64,000 bases of DNA. Origin: Acetomicrobium sp. UBA5826. Its GTDB lineage: Bacteria > Synergistota > Synergistia > Synergistales > Acetomicrobiaceae. This document shows positions 51,215-60,155 of the stretch, piece after piece; position 1 is the stretch's first letter; the number at the start of each line of letters is the position of its first letter. Both the position numbers and the translations under genes were made by a program. Location: assembly GCF_002433005.1 (NCBI RefSeq), contig NZ_DJHF01000018.1, positions 1 to 64,000 on the forward strand, given 5' to 3'. The notes under the pieces were generated by a model. That model was given only the letters and a program-made list of their open reading frames with translations. It was not told where the DNA came from and made no database searches.

Positions 51215-53176
51215 TTAGATTAGCAGCGGGGCTATGACGAGAGCGATGATGGACATCAACTTGATCAATATGTTAAGGCTTGGACCGGCCGTATCCTTAA
51301 AGGGATCTCCCACAGTATCGCCGACCACGGCTGCTGCATGGGGAGGTGTACCCTTGCCGCCCAGATTGCCCTCTTCGATATATTTCTTAGCGTTATCCCA
51401 GGCTCCGCCAGCATTGGCCATGAAAATAGCAAGCATCACTCCCGTTACGATAGAACCGGCAAGCAGTCCGCCCAAAGCAGAAGGGCCCAGAAGCAAACCC
51501 ACAATCACCGGAGAAAAGACCGCCATCATCCCGGGAACGACCATCTCTTTAAGGGCCGCCTTTGTAGAAATATCGATACACCGTTCGTAATCAGGTTCCT
51601 GCGAGCCTTCCATGATGCCCGGAATATCTTTGAACTGACGCCGCACTTCTTCGATCATGCTCTGTGCAGCCCTTCCAACGGCTTGAATAGCCCTAGAGGA
51701 AAACACAAAAGGCAGCATCCCGCCTATAAAAAGCCCGATCAAAACTCGAGCATCCATTAGATCTATATACTTCAAACCGATAGCGCTGGAGTAGGCTGAA
51801 AAAAGTGCAATGGCCGTCAAAGCAGCAGAGCCTATCGCAAGACCTTTACCCACCGCTGCAGTGGTATTCCCTACTGCATCCAACCTGTCGGTGATCTTTC
51901 TGACATCGGGCGACAAATGGCTCATCTCCGCTATGCCGCCAGCATTGTCCGCTATGGGGCCATAGGCATCGACGCTCAACGTCATTCCCGTGATGGCAAG
52001 CATGCCTACTGCCGCACAGGCGATGCCGTACAAACCTCCCGTCTGAACGGCTACGAAAATAGCCGCACATATCAATAAAACCGGCCACATAGTCGATTTC
52101 ATTCCCACCGCAATCCCGGTCAGAATGTTGGTCGCATATCCCGTCGTCGACGCGTTGGCAATTTCTTTTACGGAAGTGTAAAAAGAAGAAGTATATATCT
52201 CAGTTATATAACCTATGGCAACTCCGCAGATGACTCCAGCCAAAACTGCCCAAAAGAGGGACAAATCGCTGAACACGGCCATCGTTAAAAAGAAAGAACC
52301 GATTATCATCAAAATGCCCGTAGCAAAAGTGCCCTTTCTAAGGGCGAGCTGAGGATCTCCCTTCTCTTTGATCCGGACGAAAAAGGTTCCTATGAGCGCC
52401 GATACTATTCCTATCGCTGCAAGCAAGATCGGAAAGGACACACCGGTAATGCCAAATATGCCGGCTCCAATAGCCATAGCAGCTATGATCGAATTAACGT
52501 ACGATTCGAAAAGGTCCGCACCCATGCCGGCAATATCTCCCACATTATCGCCCACGTTGTCCGCTATGACGGCAGGATTTCGGGGATCGTCCTCGGGAAT
52601 TCCGGCCTCCACCTTGCCGACCAAGTCGGCCCCGACATCGGCTGCTTTAGTGTAAATGCCACCCCCGACCCTTGCAAAAAGCGCTATAGAGCTTGCTCCA
52701 AAGCCAAAGGCCGTGATAATGTTCGGATCCCTATATAGCAAAAAGGTAACTATTATTCCTAAGATTCCTACGCCAACCACGGTCATGCCCATGACGGAAC
52801 CGCCCGAAAAGGCAATCTTTAAGGCCTGATTCATGCCAGTAGTGGCAGCAAAGGCCGTCTTCCCGTTGGCCCTCGTAGCCACCCTCATACCCAAAAAACC
52901 GGAAACGGCGCTACAGACGGCCCCCAACAGAAAGGAAACCGCCATGGGAAGGCCCAACTTCCAGGCCAAAAGGCAGGCCACTACGATCACGAAGGGAATG
53001 AGAGCCCTGTACTCTCTATACAGAAACGCCATGGCACCTCTTTGGATAATGTTCGAGAGGTAATTTATCCGATCATTATCCACTTTATATCCGTTTATGC
53101 GATTAACTACTATAACAGCGTATAACAATGCTACTATTCCCGCGCCTATTGAAGACCACAACGCAAATCCGTTCAT
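51215..53176 (-). CDS. hppA: Membrane-bound ion-pumping pyrophosphatase
   Basis: Integral membrane pyrophosphatase that couples PPi hydrolysis to cation export. The 653 residues form about sixteen membrane helices, with the catalytic DVGADLVGKVE at 180-190, the DDPRNPAVIADNVGDNVGD region (196-214), DAYGPIADNAGGIAE and the C-terminal GDTVGDPFKDTAGPSLN. Alanine at 440 and glycine at 443 (GNTTAAVGKG) mark the K+-dependent subfamily, where K+-independent enzymes have lysine and threonine. The gate glutamate is at 224 (LFESYVN) with asparagine at 228, the sodium-pump pattern of Thermotoga as opposed to the proton-pump pattern of plants, so sodium transport is likely but not proven. It has its own promoter and terminator. 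Confidence 0.96.
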   Translation of the reverse strand: MNGFALWSSIGAGIVALLYAVIVVNRINGYKVDNDRINYLSNIIQRGAMAFLYREYRALIPFVIVVACLLAWKLGLPMAVSFLLGAVCSAVSGFLGMRVATRANGKTAFAATTGMNQALKIAFSGGSVMGMTVVGVGILGIIVTFLLYRDPNIITAFGFGASSIALFARVGGGIYTKAADVGADLVGKVEAGIPEDDPRNPAVIADNVGDNVGDIAGMGADLFESYVNSIIAAMAIGAGIFGITGVSFPILLAAIGIVSALIGTFFVRIKEKGDPQLALRKGTFATGILMIIGSFFLTMAVFSDLSLFWAVLAGVICGVAIGYITEIYTSSFYTSVKEIANASTTGYATNILTGIAVGMKSTMWPVLLICAAIFVAVQTGGLYGIACAAVGMLAITGMTLSVDAYGPIADNAGGIAEMSHLSPDVRKITDRLDAVGNTTAAVGKGLAIGSAALTAIALFSAYSSAIGLKYIDLMDARVLIGLFIGGMLPFVFSSRAIQAVGRAAQSMIEEVRRQFKDIPGIMEGSQEPDYERCIDISTKAALKEMVVPGMMAVFSPVIVGLLLGPSALGGLLAGSIVTGVMLAIFMANAGGAWDNAKKYIEEGNLGGKGTPPHAAAVVGDTVGDPFKDTAGPSLNILIKLMSIIALVIAPLLI

Positions 53177-53207
53177 TGCCAGATCCCTCCGTTTACGATA
53201 ATTTCAA

Positions 53208-53229
53208 GCCCGCCTTTGTTTAGGCGGGC
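53208..53229 (-). other. GC-rich hairpin in the hppA leader
   Basis: An 8-base inverted repeat (GCCCGCCT at 53208-53215 and AGGCGGGC at 53222-53229) with a 6-base loop lies in the 5' leader of hppA, 32 bases upstream of the ATG and downstream of its promoter. No run of T follows (TTGAAATTAT), so it is at most a weak terminator. It may act as a leader structure that stabilises the message. Confidence 0.5.
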
Positions 53230-53257
53230 GCAACTGATCATATAAGAAGCGACCCTA

Positions 53258-53286
53258 ATTATATGCAGGTTACCCTAAATTTGCAA
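53258..53286 (-). promoter_or_regulatory. Promoter of hppA
   Basis: A -35 box TTGCAA (53281-53286) and a consensus -10 box TATAAT (53258-53263) with a 17-base spacer lie on the minus strand, about 80 bases upstream of the hppA ATG. The rest of the 232-base gap holds a small CGCCG/CGGCG hairpin near 53322-53340, which may be a weak end for the larB-mobB unit. Confidence 0.8.
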
Positions 53287-53408
53287 GATCGAATCCCATT
53301 TCGCATTGGTTAAACATGACAACGCCGCTATATACGGCGACCTTCAGGAAGGAGCGTTTCTTAAAGTTCATGCAGGAATTAATAATGTCCAAATATCTGA
53401 AAAAGTTA

Positions 53409-54044
53409 TTATTTTCTATCCTCCGGAATTACTAATAACACCTCGCCCTTTTCATCCTCGACACCTTTCAATGAACCTATCATACCCCTGACGGTTCCGA
53501 CGATGAAATCCATGACGAAATCGTTCAAGCCTATTTTCTGCCCTCCTATATACAGTAAAGCACTTTCCCTTCTGCTCCCCCTTCTCTCGACGATCCACTC
53601 CGCCAACTGACGCTCCTGCCCCGACCGAAAATGTGGCAGGGCAGGAAGGACGTCGTCGGTGCAATTGAAGAGGCAAAAAATTCCCTTTACTTCACCTGAG
53701 GGAGGCTCTTTGCCAACCCAAATCTTAGGGATGGGCAGCGATTTCCCTCCCTCCAATAGGATTAAATCTCTATCAGGAAAAAACTTCTTCTCGATCTCCT
53801 CTAAGGCAATACGATTACCCTGGACTTCGACTCTAACCCCGTCTGCACCCCAAAGGGCTACCTCAACACCCAAGCCGGCAATTACCCCGCTGTCGGTGTC
53901 GCGACCGGAAATTACCTCATCATGACAGTGCTTTATATAGCCCACTTTCATTGAGAGCTCGTCTTTGAATATCTCGATCAGCTTTTTACAAAGCCCGGTC
54001 TTTCCGCTGTTTTTGTAACCACAAAGGGAAATCTTGTAGGCCAT
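53409..54044 (-). CDS. mobB: Molybdopterin-guanine dinucleotide biosynthesis protein B (MobB-like)
   Basis: P-loop GTPase thought to support attachment of GMP to the molybdenum cofactor. It has 211 residues with a Walker A GYKNSGKTGL at 8-17, YIKHCHDEV (the MobB-type histidine motif) near 36-44, DTDSGVIAGLGV near 50 and LILLEGGKSLPIPKIWV near 94. A C-terminal extension (about 150-211, with LLYIGGQKIGLNDFVMDFI) makes it longer than the minimal domain. Gram-positive and Synergistota genomes often have MobB without adjacent mobA. It is last in the larB-rnr unit. Specific molybdenum or tungsten enzymes served are not in view. Confidence 0.85.
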   Translation of the reverse strand: MAYKISLCGYKNSGKTGLCKKLIEIFKDELSMKVGYIKHCHDEVISGRDTDSGVIAGLGVEVALWGADGVRVEVQGNRIALEEIEKKFFPDRDLILLEGGKSLPIPKIWVGKEPPSGEVKGIFCLFNCTDDVLPALPHFRSGQERQLAEWIVERRGSRRESALLYIGGQKIGLNDFVMDFIVGTVRGMIGSLKGVEDEKGEVLLVIPEDRK

Positions 54045-54065
54045 TAAATCTCCTCCTCCGAATTT

Positions 54066-55160
54066 TTACTCATATTCCCTTTTCGTACTCCAAATTCTCC
54101 TGTAACAATCCAGAAAGAATATAAACAATGACAAAACCATGGGGCCTAAGAAAATCCCAAGGAATCCCCACACGTGAATTCCGCCCACCACTCCCAAAAA
54201 GACTAAGAGAAAATGAACCCTGCTTCCCTCCGATATAAAAATGGGACGTACCAAGTTATCGATGGTGCTTACGACCAAAAGAGCCCAACCCGCCAATATT
54301 ATGCTTTCTTTTACGTTGCCCATCAGAAAAAGGTAAATGGCGGCCGGAATCAAGACGAAGGGAGTGCCTATAAAGGGTATCATGGCACAGATAAAAAGAA
54401 GTACACCGGCCAATAGCGGTGCCGGCAGGCCTAAAAAGAACCAACCGGCCACGCCAAGGCAGGCCTGAATTCCCGCCGTCACCGCAGTCCCAATGACTAC
54501 CGCTTTCATCATTCGCGTCGCGCTCGTGAAAAGGGATGCCCTCTCCTCCTTTGGCAGGGGCAGGATGTCATCGAGGTATTCTATGACCACGTGGCCATCA
54601 CGAAGCAGGTAAAAGGTCGAAACCGATATGACGAACAATTGATAGACCATTTTAAAGGCATTGCCCAACAGGCCTCTGGAAAAATCACCAAGCGACGAAA
54701 TAACGTAATTTACAGCTCGATGAGTGAGATCACGCAAAAAGGAAGGATCGCCTTTGATGCCGAAATATTGGATGACGTAATCGGGAAGCCTGTTAACTAA
54801 CGATGCCCACGCCCCGGCAAATGTCTCCTGTATCGATTCGAGATTGTCGGAAAGGCTGGGGATGAATCTTAAGGCTTCTCTAGCTAAAGAAATACCTATA
54901 AAACCCATAGGGACACAGATTAGCAAGACTACGCACCCGGCGGTGATCAGTGCGGCCAAGTTTCTGTGCTTACCCCGAAAGACCTTCACATATAAAAGCT
55001 TGTTTAAGGGGTGTGAAAAAAAGGACAAGATGACAGACCACATTAGAGGACGCACTATTGGCTCCGTTATGGAAATCCCCAGCAGGGCCAAGAGGGCAAA
55101 GACGATCAAAAAGGGAAGATAGCCTCCCTGAGGTGATTTATTGGCAAACGACCCGTTCAT
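54066..55160 (-). CDS. AI-2E family transporter
   Basis: Polytopic membrane protein of the AI-2 exporter superfamily (PerM/YdiK/TqsA). It has 364 residues and seven to eight predicted helices; family features include EPIVRPLMWSVILSFFSHPLNKLL near 34-57 and the C-terminal GVVGGIHVWGFLGIFLGPMVLSLF near 325-348. Members export quorum-sensing signal, sodium for protons, or unknown substrates, so the substrate is not predicted. It lies 18 bases downstream of rnr and 21 bases upstream of mobB, an arrangement that says little about its role. Confidence 0.88.
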   Translation of the reverse strand: MNGSFANKSPQGGYLPFLIVFALLALLGISITEPIVRPLMWSVILSFFSHPLNKLLYVKVFRGKHRNLAALITAGCVVLLICVPMGFIGISLAREALRFIPSLSDNLESIQETFAGAWASLVNRLPDYVIQYFGIKGDPSFLRDLTHRAVNYVISSLGDFSRGLLGNAFKMVYQLFVISVSTFYLLRDGHVVIEYLDDILPLPKEERASLFTSATRMMKAVVIGTAVTAGIQACLGVAGWFFLGLPAPLLAGVLLFICAMIPFIGTPFVLIPAAIYLFLMGNVKESIILAGWALLVVSTIDNLVRPIFISEGSRVHFLLVFLGVVGGIHVWGFLGIFLGPMVLSLFIFFLDCYRRIWSTKREYE

Positions 55161-55178
55161 GCTTTCATCACTCTCCGC

Positions 55179-57128
55179 TTAAATCAATCGAAAACAGATC
55201 CTATTGGCGCTTCTGTCGACCTCTACCAATTGCACATCTACCATATCGCCTAAACGAAACACCATTCCCTTCGACCCCTTCAGACTAAAATCATCCTCGT
55301 CGTAGTAAAAATCGCCCCATGAATCCAGGCTTTCCGTTGACACAAACCCCTCTACTGTGTTATCCAGCTCGACAAAAATACCTCTATGTGTTATCCAGGA
55401 TATTACACCCTTGAAGCATTCGCTAACTTTGTTTTCCATATATTCCACTATCTTCATTTTGACCGAAGTCTTTTCCAATTCATCGGCTTTCTCTTCCATA
55501 ATGCTGGCATAGGAGGCAATGTCCTTCAGCTCCTCAAAGCTATAGGGCTCTTCGAGGGATCTTTCTTCTTTGATCAATTCGTGGACGATCCTATGCACAA
55601 CCAGGTCGGGATATCTCCGTATAGGCGAAGTGAAATGCAAATAATATTTGAGAGCGAGACCGAAATGACCCAGACAAACTGGGTCGTAACGAGCTCGAGG
55701 CAAGGATCTCAACACCAAGGTGTGAACCAATCTTTTGAAAGGAAGGCCTTCCACACGCTTCAACAGGCGATTTATCGTCCTGTTAGACTGGTTGATCCTT
55801 TTAATCTCAATTCCCACCGACGCAAGGATCCGTCTAAGCTGTTCCAACTTTTCTCTGTCGGGCCTCTCGTGAACTCTGTATATCGCCTGAATATCGCTGT
55901 TAAATACATATTCGGCTATCACGCTATTTGCTAGGATCATAAAGTGTTCGACAATCCGATAGGAAAATATCCTCTCTACGACCCTTACGTCTACCGCCCT
56001 GCCCCCCTCGTCAAGCACCACCTTCGCTTCCGGAAAGTCAAACTCTACCATACCCTCTTTTTTCCGCCCGGAATACAGCTTCTTCGCGACTCGGGATAGC
56101 CTCTGCAGCACCCCGTCGATTTCTTCTCCAAAGGTGTTCCTGCCATCCAAAACCTCTTGAGCTTCCTCGTAGGTGAGGCGCTTGCGAACCCTTATCACGC
56201 TTGGAATGACTTTGTATCTCAAAAGCTCGCCCCGACGATTCAACACCATTTCCACGGTAAGACATAACCTGTCTTTTCCTTCTATCAAACTGCAAAGGTC
56301 CGACGAAAGTCTGGGCGGCAGCATCGGGATGGCTCTATCGACAAGATAGACGGAAAAGCTCCTTTGCCTTGCTTCAATGTCAATTTGACTTGCCGGCCTG
56401 ACGTATTCCGACACATCGGCTATATGAACACCTACTAGCCAACCCTCTTCTACCTCCTCTATGGACAAGGCGTCGTCAAAATCCTTGGCATCCGACGGAT
56501 CTATCGTAAGAGCGACCTTTTTTCTTAAATCTTTTCTCTCTCCCGGCGCACAGTAAAATGTAGAATGTTCGCTCAACCTTTCGGCCTCTTCAACTACTTC
56601 CCGCGGGAAATCGGCACTAATTTTATATTCTTCCATTAGGGCCAATATTCCCACCCTTGGATCTCCTTCGGATCCCAAAACTTTTACGACCCTTCCCACG
56701 CCGGGATTAGGAAAATAGGGATATCTTTCAATTGCGGCAACCGCTACCTGGTTCTCTTCGAATTCACCTTCGTCATCCAAAAGAAGGGTAAAATTATAGC
56801 GTCGATTTAATGGAATTAAGCGAAACTTATTTCCAATACGCCTAATTAAGCCAACGATTTCGGAAGTGCCCCTTGAAAGGACTTTTCTAATCTTTCCATA
56901 GGGTTTTCCTTTACCTCCATATACTACGACCTTTACTCTATCTCCGTGAATCGCGCCGTCCATATCGTCTTCGGCAATGTAAACGTCAGGGATGCCCATG
57001 GAGCTTACGAAACCAAACCCACGAGGATTGACCTCAAGCACTCCGACGACCAAGCGGCCTCGCGACCGCCTAGGCCTATATTCGATGTTTTTCTTATTCT
57101 TATTTTTACTCTTACTATCGCGCTTCAT
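55179..57128 (-). CDS. rnr: Ribonuclease R
   Basis: Processive 3'-5' exoribonuclease that degrades structured RNA. It has 649 residues, short for the family: a basic N-terminal stretch (3-25), two cold-shock domains (about 25-180), the RNB catalytic domain with TIDPSDAKDFDDALSIEE near 208-225 (metal-binding aspartates), YLVDRAIPMLPPRLSSDLCSL near 267 and YLHFTSPIRRYPDLVVHR near 497, then a C-terminal S1 domain. The usual long lysine-rich C-terminal tail is absent. Its ATG overlaps the larB end by 14 bases. Confidence 0.95.
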   Translation of the reverse strand: MKRDSKSKNKNKKNIEYRPRRSRGRLVVGVLEVNPRGFGFVSSMGIPDVYIAEDDMDGAIHGDRVKVVVYGGKGKPYGKIRKVLSRGTSEIVGLIRRIGNKFRLIPLNRRYNFTLLLDDEGEFEENQVAVAAIERYPYFPNPGVGRVVKVLGSEGDPRVGILALMEEYKISADFPREVVEEAERLSEHSTFYCAPGERKDLRKKVALTIDPSDAKDFDDALSIEEVEEGWLVGVHIADVSEYVRPASQIDIEARQRSFSVYLVDRAIPMLPPRLSSDLCSLIEGKDRLCLTVEMVLNRRGELLRYKVIPSVIRVRKRLTYEEAQEVLDGRNTFGEEIDGVLQRLSRVAKKLYSGRKKEGMVEFDFPEAKVVLDEGGRAVDVRVVERIFSYRIVEHFMILANSVIAEYVFNSDIQAIYRVHERPDREKLEQLRRILASVGIEIKRINQSNRTINRLLKRVEGLPFKRLVHTLVLRSLPRARYDPVCLGHFGLALKYYLHFTSPIRRYPDLVVHRIVHELIKEERSLEEPYSFEELKDIASYASIMEEKADELEKTSVKMKIVEYMENKVSECFKGVISWITHRGIFVELDNTVEGFVSTESLDSWGDFYYDEDDFSLKGSKGMVFRLGDMVDVQLVEVDRSANRICFRLI

Positions 57129-57873
57129 CTTTTGCCGCCACTAAGGCCGCAGCTATTCCTGCCCCGACGCCGTTATCAATATTTACCACTACCACGCCAC
57201 CGCTGCACGCATTTAACATAGACAACAGCGCAGCAAAGCCCCCAAAGCTGGCACCGTAACCTACTGAGGTGGGAACCGCAATGACGAGAGTCGAGACCAA
57301 CCCGGCAACTACACTCGGCAGGGCGCCTTCCATTCCTGCAACAACGACGATAGCACTCGACTTTCTTATCTCGGGAAGATAGGGAAAGAGTCGATGTATG
57401 CCTGCTACGCCTACATCGTAGAACCTTTTCACTTTACAACCCGCAAATTCGGCCACCCCCGCCGCCTCTTCGGCCACCGGCCGGTCGGAACTGCCGGCCG
57501 CGATAATTGCCACCTCCCCACGCCCTATCGGCGTTTCAAAGCGACAGAGAGCTAACCTCGAATCATCTCTGTATTCCATATTTGGGAGAAAGGATTTCAA
57601 CATTTCGTATTTATCCTTTGTCATACGACTGAAGATCGCATTAGCCCTATGTTCCGATAGGCTTTTTGCTATCTTAATTAACTGTTCATCAGATTTTCCC
57701 GGGGTGTAAATAATTTCGCCTATCCCACGCCTTATGGATCGATGCCAATCTAGCTTCACATCGTCAAGGTCTTCATAGGGGAGAAAAGACAACTTTTCCA
57801 CAACTTCATCTACATCCAATTCTCCTCGTTTTAAAGAATTTAGTAGCTCTCTCAAGCTGTTTTGCAAATCCAT
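57115..57873 (-). CDS. larB: Nickel pincer cofactor biosynthesis protein LarB
   Basis: Carboxylates and hydrolyses nicotinic acid adenine dinucleotide to start synthesis of the nickel-pincer nucleotide cofactor used by lactate racemase and related LarA enzymes. The 252 residues comprise an N-terminal helical region (LLNSLKRGELDVDEVVEKL) and a C-terminal PurE-like domain with AAGSSDRPVAEEAAGVAEFAG split around 127-147, YDVGVAGIHRLF, VVVAGMEGALPSVVAGLV and NIDNGVGAG near 236. larC, larE and larA are not nearby, so the pathway is completed elsewhere. It heads the larB-rnr-permease-mobB unit after the groEL terminator. Confidence 0.93.
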   Translation of the reverse strand: MDLQNSLRELLNSLKRGELDVDEVVEKLSFLPYEDLDDVKLDWHRSIRRGIGEIIYTPGKSDEQLIKIAKSLSEHRANAIFSRMTKDKYEMLKSFLPNMEYRDDSRLALCRFETPIGRGEVAIIAAGSSDRPVAEEAAGVAEFAGCKVKRFYDVGVAGIHRLFPYLPEIRKSSAIVVVAGMEGALPSVVAGLVSTLVIAVPTSVGYGASFGGFAALLSMLNACSGGVVVVNIDNGVGAGIAAALVAAKDEAR

Positions 57874-57910
57874 GAATGCTTACGCCTCTCTTTCCCGTAC
57901 CATTTTCCCA

Positions 57911-57916
57911 ATTATA
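57911..57916 (-). promoter_or_regulatory. Possible -10 element upstream of larB
   Basis: A consensus TATAAT occurs on the minus strand 38 bases upstream of the larB ATG. No matching -35 box is visible because the groEL terminator occupies that position, so either the promoter is atypical or larB relies on read-through. Confidence 0.3.
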
Positions 57917-57924
57917 TTACAAAA

Positions 57925-57960
57925 TCAAAAAGGCTGTGGTACACTGACCACAGCCTTTAG
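57925..57960 (-). terminator. Intrinsic terminator after groEL
   Basis: A perfect 12-base stem (57929-57940 pairing with 57947-57958) with a 6-base loop is followed on the minus strand by TTTTTGATTTTG. It lies about 40 bases after the groEL stop codon. Confidence 0.92.
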
Positions 57961-58000
57961 GTCAACAAATTTTGTATCTATCCTTGAAGGATTTATGCCC

Positions 58001-59620
58001 TTAGTCGTAATCTGGCATATCAGGCATCTTTGGGGTTTCTTTCTTCTCCGGCTTATCGGCCACGAGAACTTCAGTCGTGAGAACCATGGCAGCAATTGAA
58101 CCGGCGTTCTGCAAAGCGCTTCTCGTAACCTTAAGAGGATCTATGATACCCTCTTCTATCATATCTACATATTCGCCAGTGGCAGCGTTGAGACCCTGTC
58201 CTTTCGGCAAGCTGCGCACCTTCTCCACGATTACGTCACCCTGGTAGCCAGCATTCTCGGCTATTAAGTGCAGAGGTTCCGAGAGGGCACGCAGTACTAC
58301 TTGTGCGCCGATTTTCTCATCACCCTCAAGGTTTTCGATGAAGGATTCCAACGCCGGGATGCAGTTGATGAGAGCAACGCCGCCTCCAGCAACTATTCCT
58401 TCTTCTACGGCAGCCCTCGTCGCGCTTAAGGCATCCTCGATGCGATGTTTCAACTCTTTCTGTTCGGTCTCGGTAGCAGCGCCAACCTGTATGACAGCCA
58501 CTCCACCGACCAATTTGGCGAGCCTCTCCTGAAGCTTTTCCTTGTCGTACTCTGAAGTTGCCTCTTCCAGCTCGGCTTTTATCTGTGCAGCACGTTTCCT
58601 TATGGCCTCACGGTCTCCGGCACCTTCTACTATGGTCGTCTCCTCTTTGGTTATGCGGACTTTCTTAGCGCGACCAAGCATGGAAAGATCTGCGTTTTCA
58701 AGCTTGATTCCCAGCTCTTCGCTTATTACCTGCCCGCCGGTAACTATAGCGATGTCCTGCAACATAGCCTTTCTTCTCTCGCCAAAGCCCGGGGCTTTCA
58801 CGGCACAAACTTGCAAAATACCGCGGAGCTTGTTGACCACTAGCGTAGCCAGAGCTTCACCCTCTACGTCTTCTGATATGATCAAAAGAGGCTTCCCTGT
58901 CTGTACAACCTTTTCCAATACAGGCAAAAGGTCTTTCACATTGCTGATCTTCCCGTCGTTGATCAATATATAGGCATCCTCAAGGGTAGCCTCCATACGC
59001 TCGGGATCGGTGATCATGTAGGGGCTAATGTATCCCTTGTCGAATTGGAGACCTTCCACCATTTCCAAGGTGGTTCCGACGGACTGACTATCCTCTACGG
59101 TTATTACGCCATCCTCTCCAACCTTGGACATGGCTTCGGCTATCAATTCGCCAATGCCTTTGTCATTGGCGGAAATAGAAGCCACTTGGGCAATCTTGGC
59201 CCTGTCCTTTACAGGGATAGACATCTTCTTAAGCTCGTCTACGACTACATCGACCGCTTTCTCGATACCCTTTCGCATCAACATGCCATTTGAACCGGCC
59301 GCTACGTTTTTCATGCCATTGCGTATCATGGCCCTCGCAAGCACCGTAGCAGTGGTGGTTCCGTCACCGGCAACATCGTTGGTCTTGGAAGCCACTTCCT
59401 TGAGAAGCTGTGCTCCCATATTTTCAAAGGGTTCTTCCAGTTCGATCTCCTTAGCTATCGTAACGCCGTCGTTAGTTATCGTGGGCGATCCAAACTTCTT
59501 TTCCAAGACCACGTTTCTGCCCTTAGGTCCCAGGGTAACACCTACAGTATCCGCAACTTTATTAATTCCACGCTCCAAAGCTCTGCGTGCATCTTCATCA
59601 AACTTCAATACCTTGGGCAT
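58001..59620 (-). CDS. groEL: Chaperonin GroEL
   Basis: 60-kDa subunit of the folding chamber that works with GroES and ATP. It has 539 residues with TVGVTLGPKGRNVVLEK near 25-41, the ATP-binding GDGTTTATVLA near 85-95 and AAVEEGIVAGGGVALIN near 397-413, all intact. The C-terminal tail is not the common GGM repeat but a short Lys/Glu/Pro stretch ending MPDMPDYD. It follows groES by 49 bases and is closed by an intrinsic terminator. Confidence 0.98.
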   Translation of the reverse strand: MPKVLKFDEDARRALERGINKVADTVGVTLGPKGRNVVLEKKFGSPTITNDGVTIAKEIELEEPFENMGAQLLKEVASKTNDVAGDGTTTATVLARAMIRNGMKNVAAGSNGMLMRKGIEKAVDVVVDELKKMSIPVKDRAKIAQVASISANDKGIGELIAEAMSKVGEDGVITVEDSQSVGTTLEMVEGLQFDKGYISPYMITDPERMEATLEDAYILINDGKISNVKDLLPVLEKVVQTGKPLLIISEDVEGEALATLVVNKLRGILQVCAVKAPGFGERRKAMLQDIAIVTGGQVISEELGIKLENADLSMLGRAKKVRITKEETTIVEGAGDREAIRKRAAQIKAELEEATSEYDKEKLQERLAKLVGGVAVIQVGAATETEQKELKHRIEDALSATRAAVEEGIVAGGGVALINCIPALESFIENLEGDEKIGAQVVLRALSEPLHLIAENAGYQGDVIVEKVRSLPKGQGLNAATGEYVDMIEEGIIDPLKVTRSALQNAGSIAAMVLTTEVLVADKPEKKETPKMPDMPDYD

Positions 59621-59669
59621 ATTAGTTCCCTCCTTTACGACTTTAAGTTAATATTGCACCGTTGGACAA

Positions 59670-59960
59670 CTACTTGTTTACTACAGCCAAAATATCGCGC
59701 TCGCTCAATATAAGGTACTCTTCGCCCTCTATTTTGACCTCGGTCCCAGCGTACTTGCTGAAGATTACCCTTTCGCCAACCTTCACTTCAAGGGGTAACT
59801 TTTGACCGTTTTCAAGCACTCTGCCGCTTCCCACGGCGACTACTTCTCCTTCTTGAGGCTTCTCCTTAGCGGTATCGGGTAGCACGATTCCACCTTTGGT
59901 CTTTTCTTCCTGACTTAGAACCTTGATTACTACACGATCTCCAAGTGGCTTGAGCTGCAT
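59670..59960 (-). CDS. groES: Co-chaperonin GroES
   Basis: Lid of the GroEL chamber, 96 residues from the chosen start. The N-terminal LKPLGDRVVIKVL, the mobile loop EEKTKGGIVLPDTAKEKPQ near 19-37 and the C-terminal GTEVKIEGEEYLILSERDILAVV are present. I chose the ATG at 59960, seven bases after GGAGG; an ATG two codons upstream sits too close to that site. It is preceded by a CIRCE operator. Confidence 0.98.
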   Translation of the reverse strand: MQLKPLGDRVVIKVLSQEEKTKGGIVLPDTAKEKPQEGEVVAVGSGRVLENGQKLPLEVKVGERVIFSKYAGTEVKIEGEEYLILSERDILAVVNK

Positions 59961-60005
59961 TTTCATCCCTCCCTGCTGATATGAACGGTATCATGATCCT
60001 CTTTG

Positions 60006-60032
60006 TTAGCACTCAATCATGCTTAGTGCTAA
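60006..60032 (-). promoter_or_regulatory. CIRCE operator (HrcA-binding site) of groESL
   Basis: The inverted repeat TTAGCACTC-N9-TAGTGCTAA matches the CIRCE consensus TTAGCACTC-N9-GAGTGCTAA except for one base. It lies 46 bases upstream of the groES ATG, the expected place for repression by HrcA. hrcA itself is not in the window. Confidence 0.95.
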
Positions 60033-60045
60033 CAAGGCGATACTA

Positions 60046-60075
60046 ATGTTAAGGTCCCCACGGCGAATAATACAA
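60046..60075 (-). promoter_or_regulatory. Probable promoter of groESL
   Basis: A -35-like TTGTAT (60070-60075) and -10-like TAACAT (60046-60051) spaced by 18 bases lie on the minus strand directly upstream of the CIRCE element. The match to consensus is modest, but the position relative to the operator is what an HrcA-regulated promoter would have. The rest of the 195-base gap up to tsaD shows no other signal. Confidence 0.5.
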
Positions 60076-60155
60076 GTATGAATATTGGCGTTTATTCATT
60101 TTTATCGACGGCTATAAACAAATTACTGTTCTATTCTCGTTTTTTTGGGCTTTTT

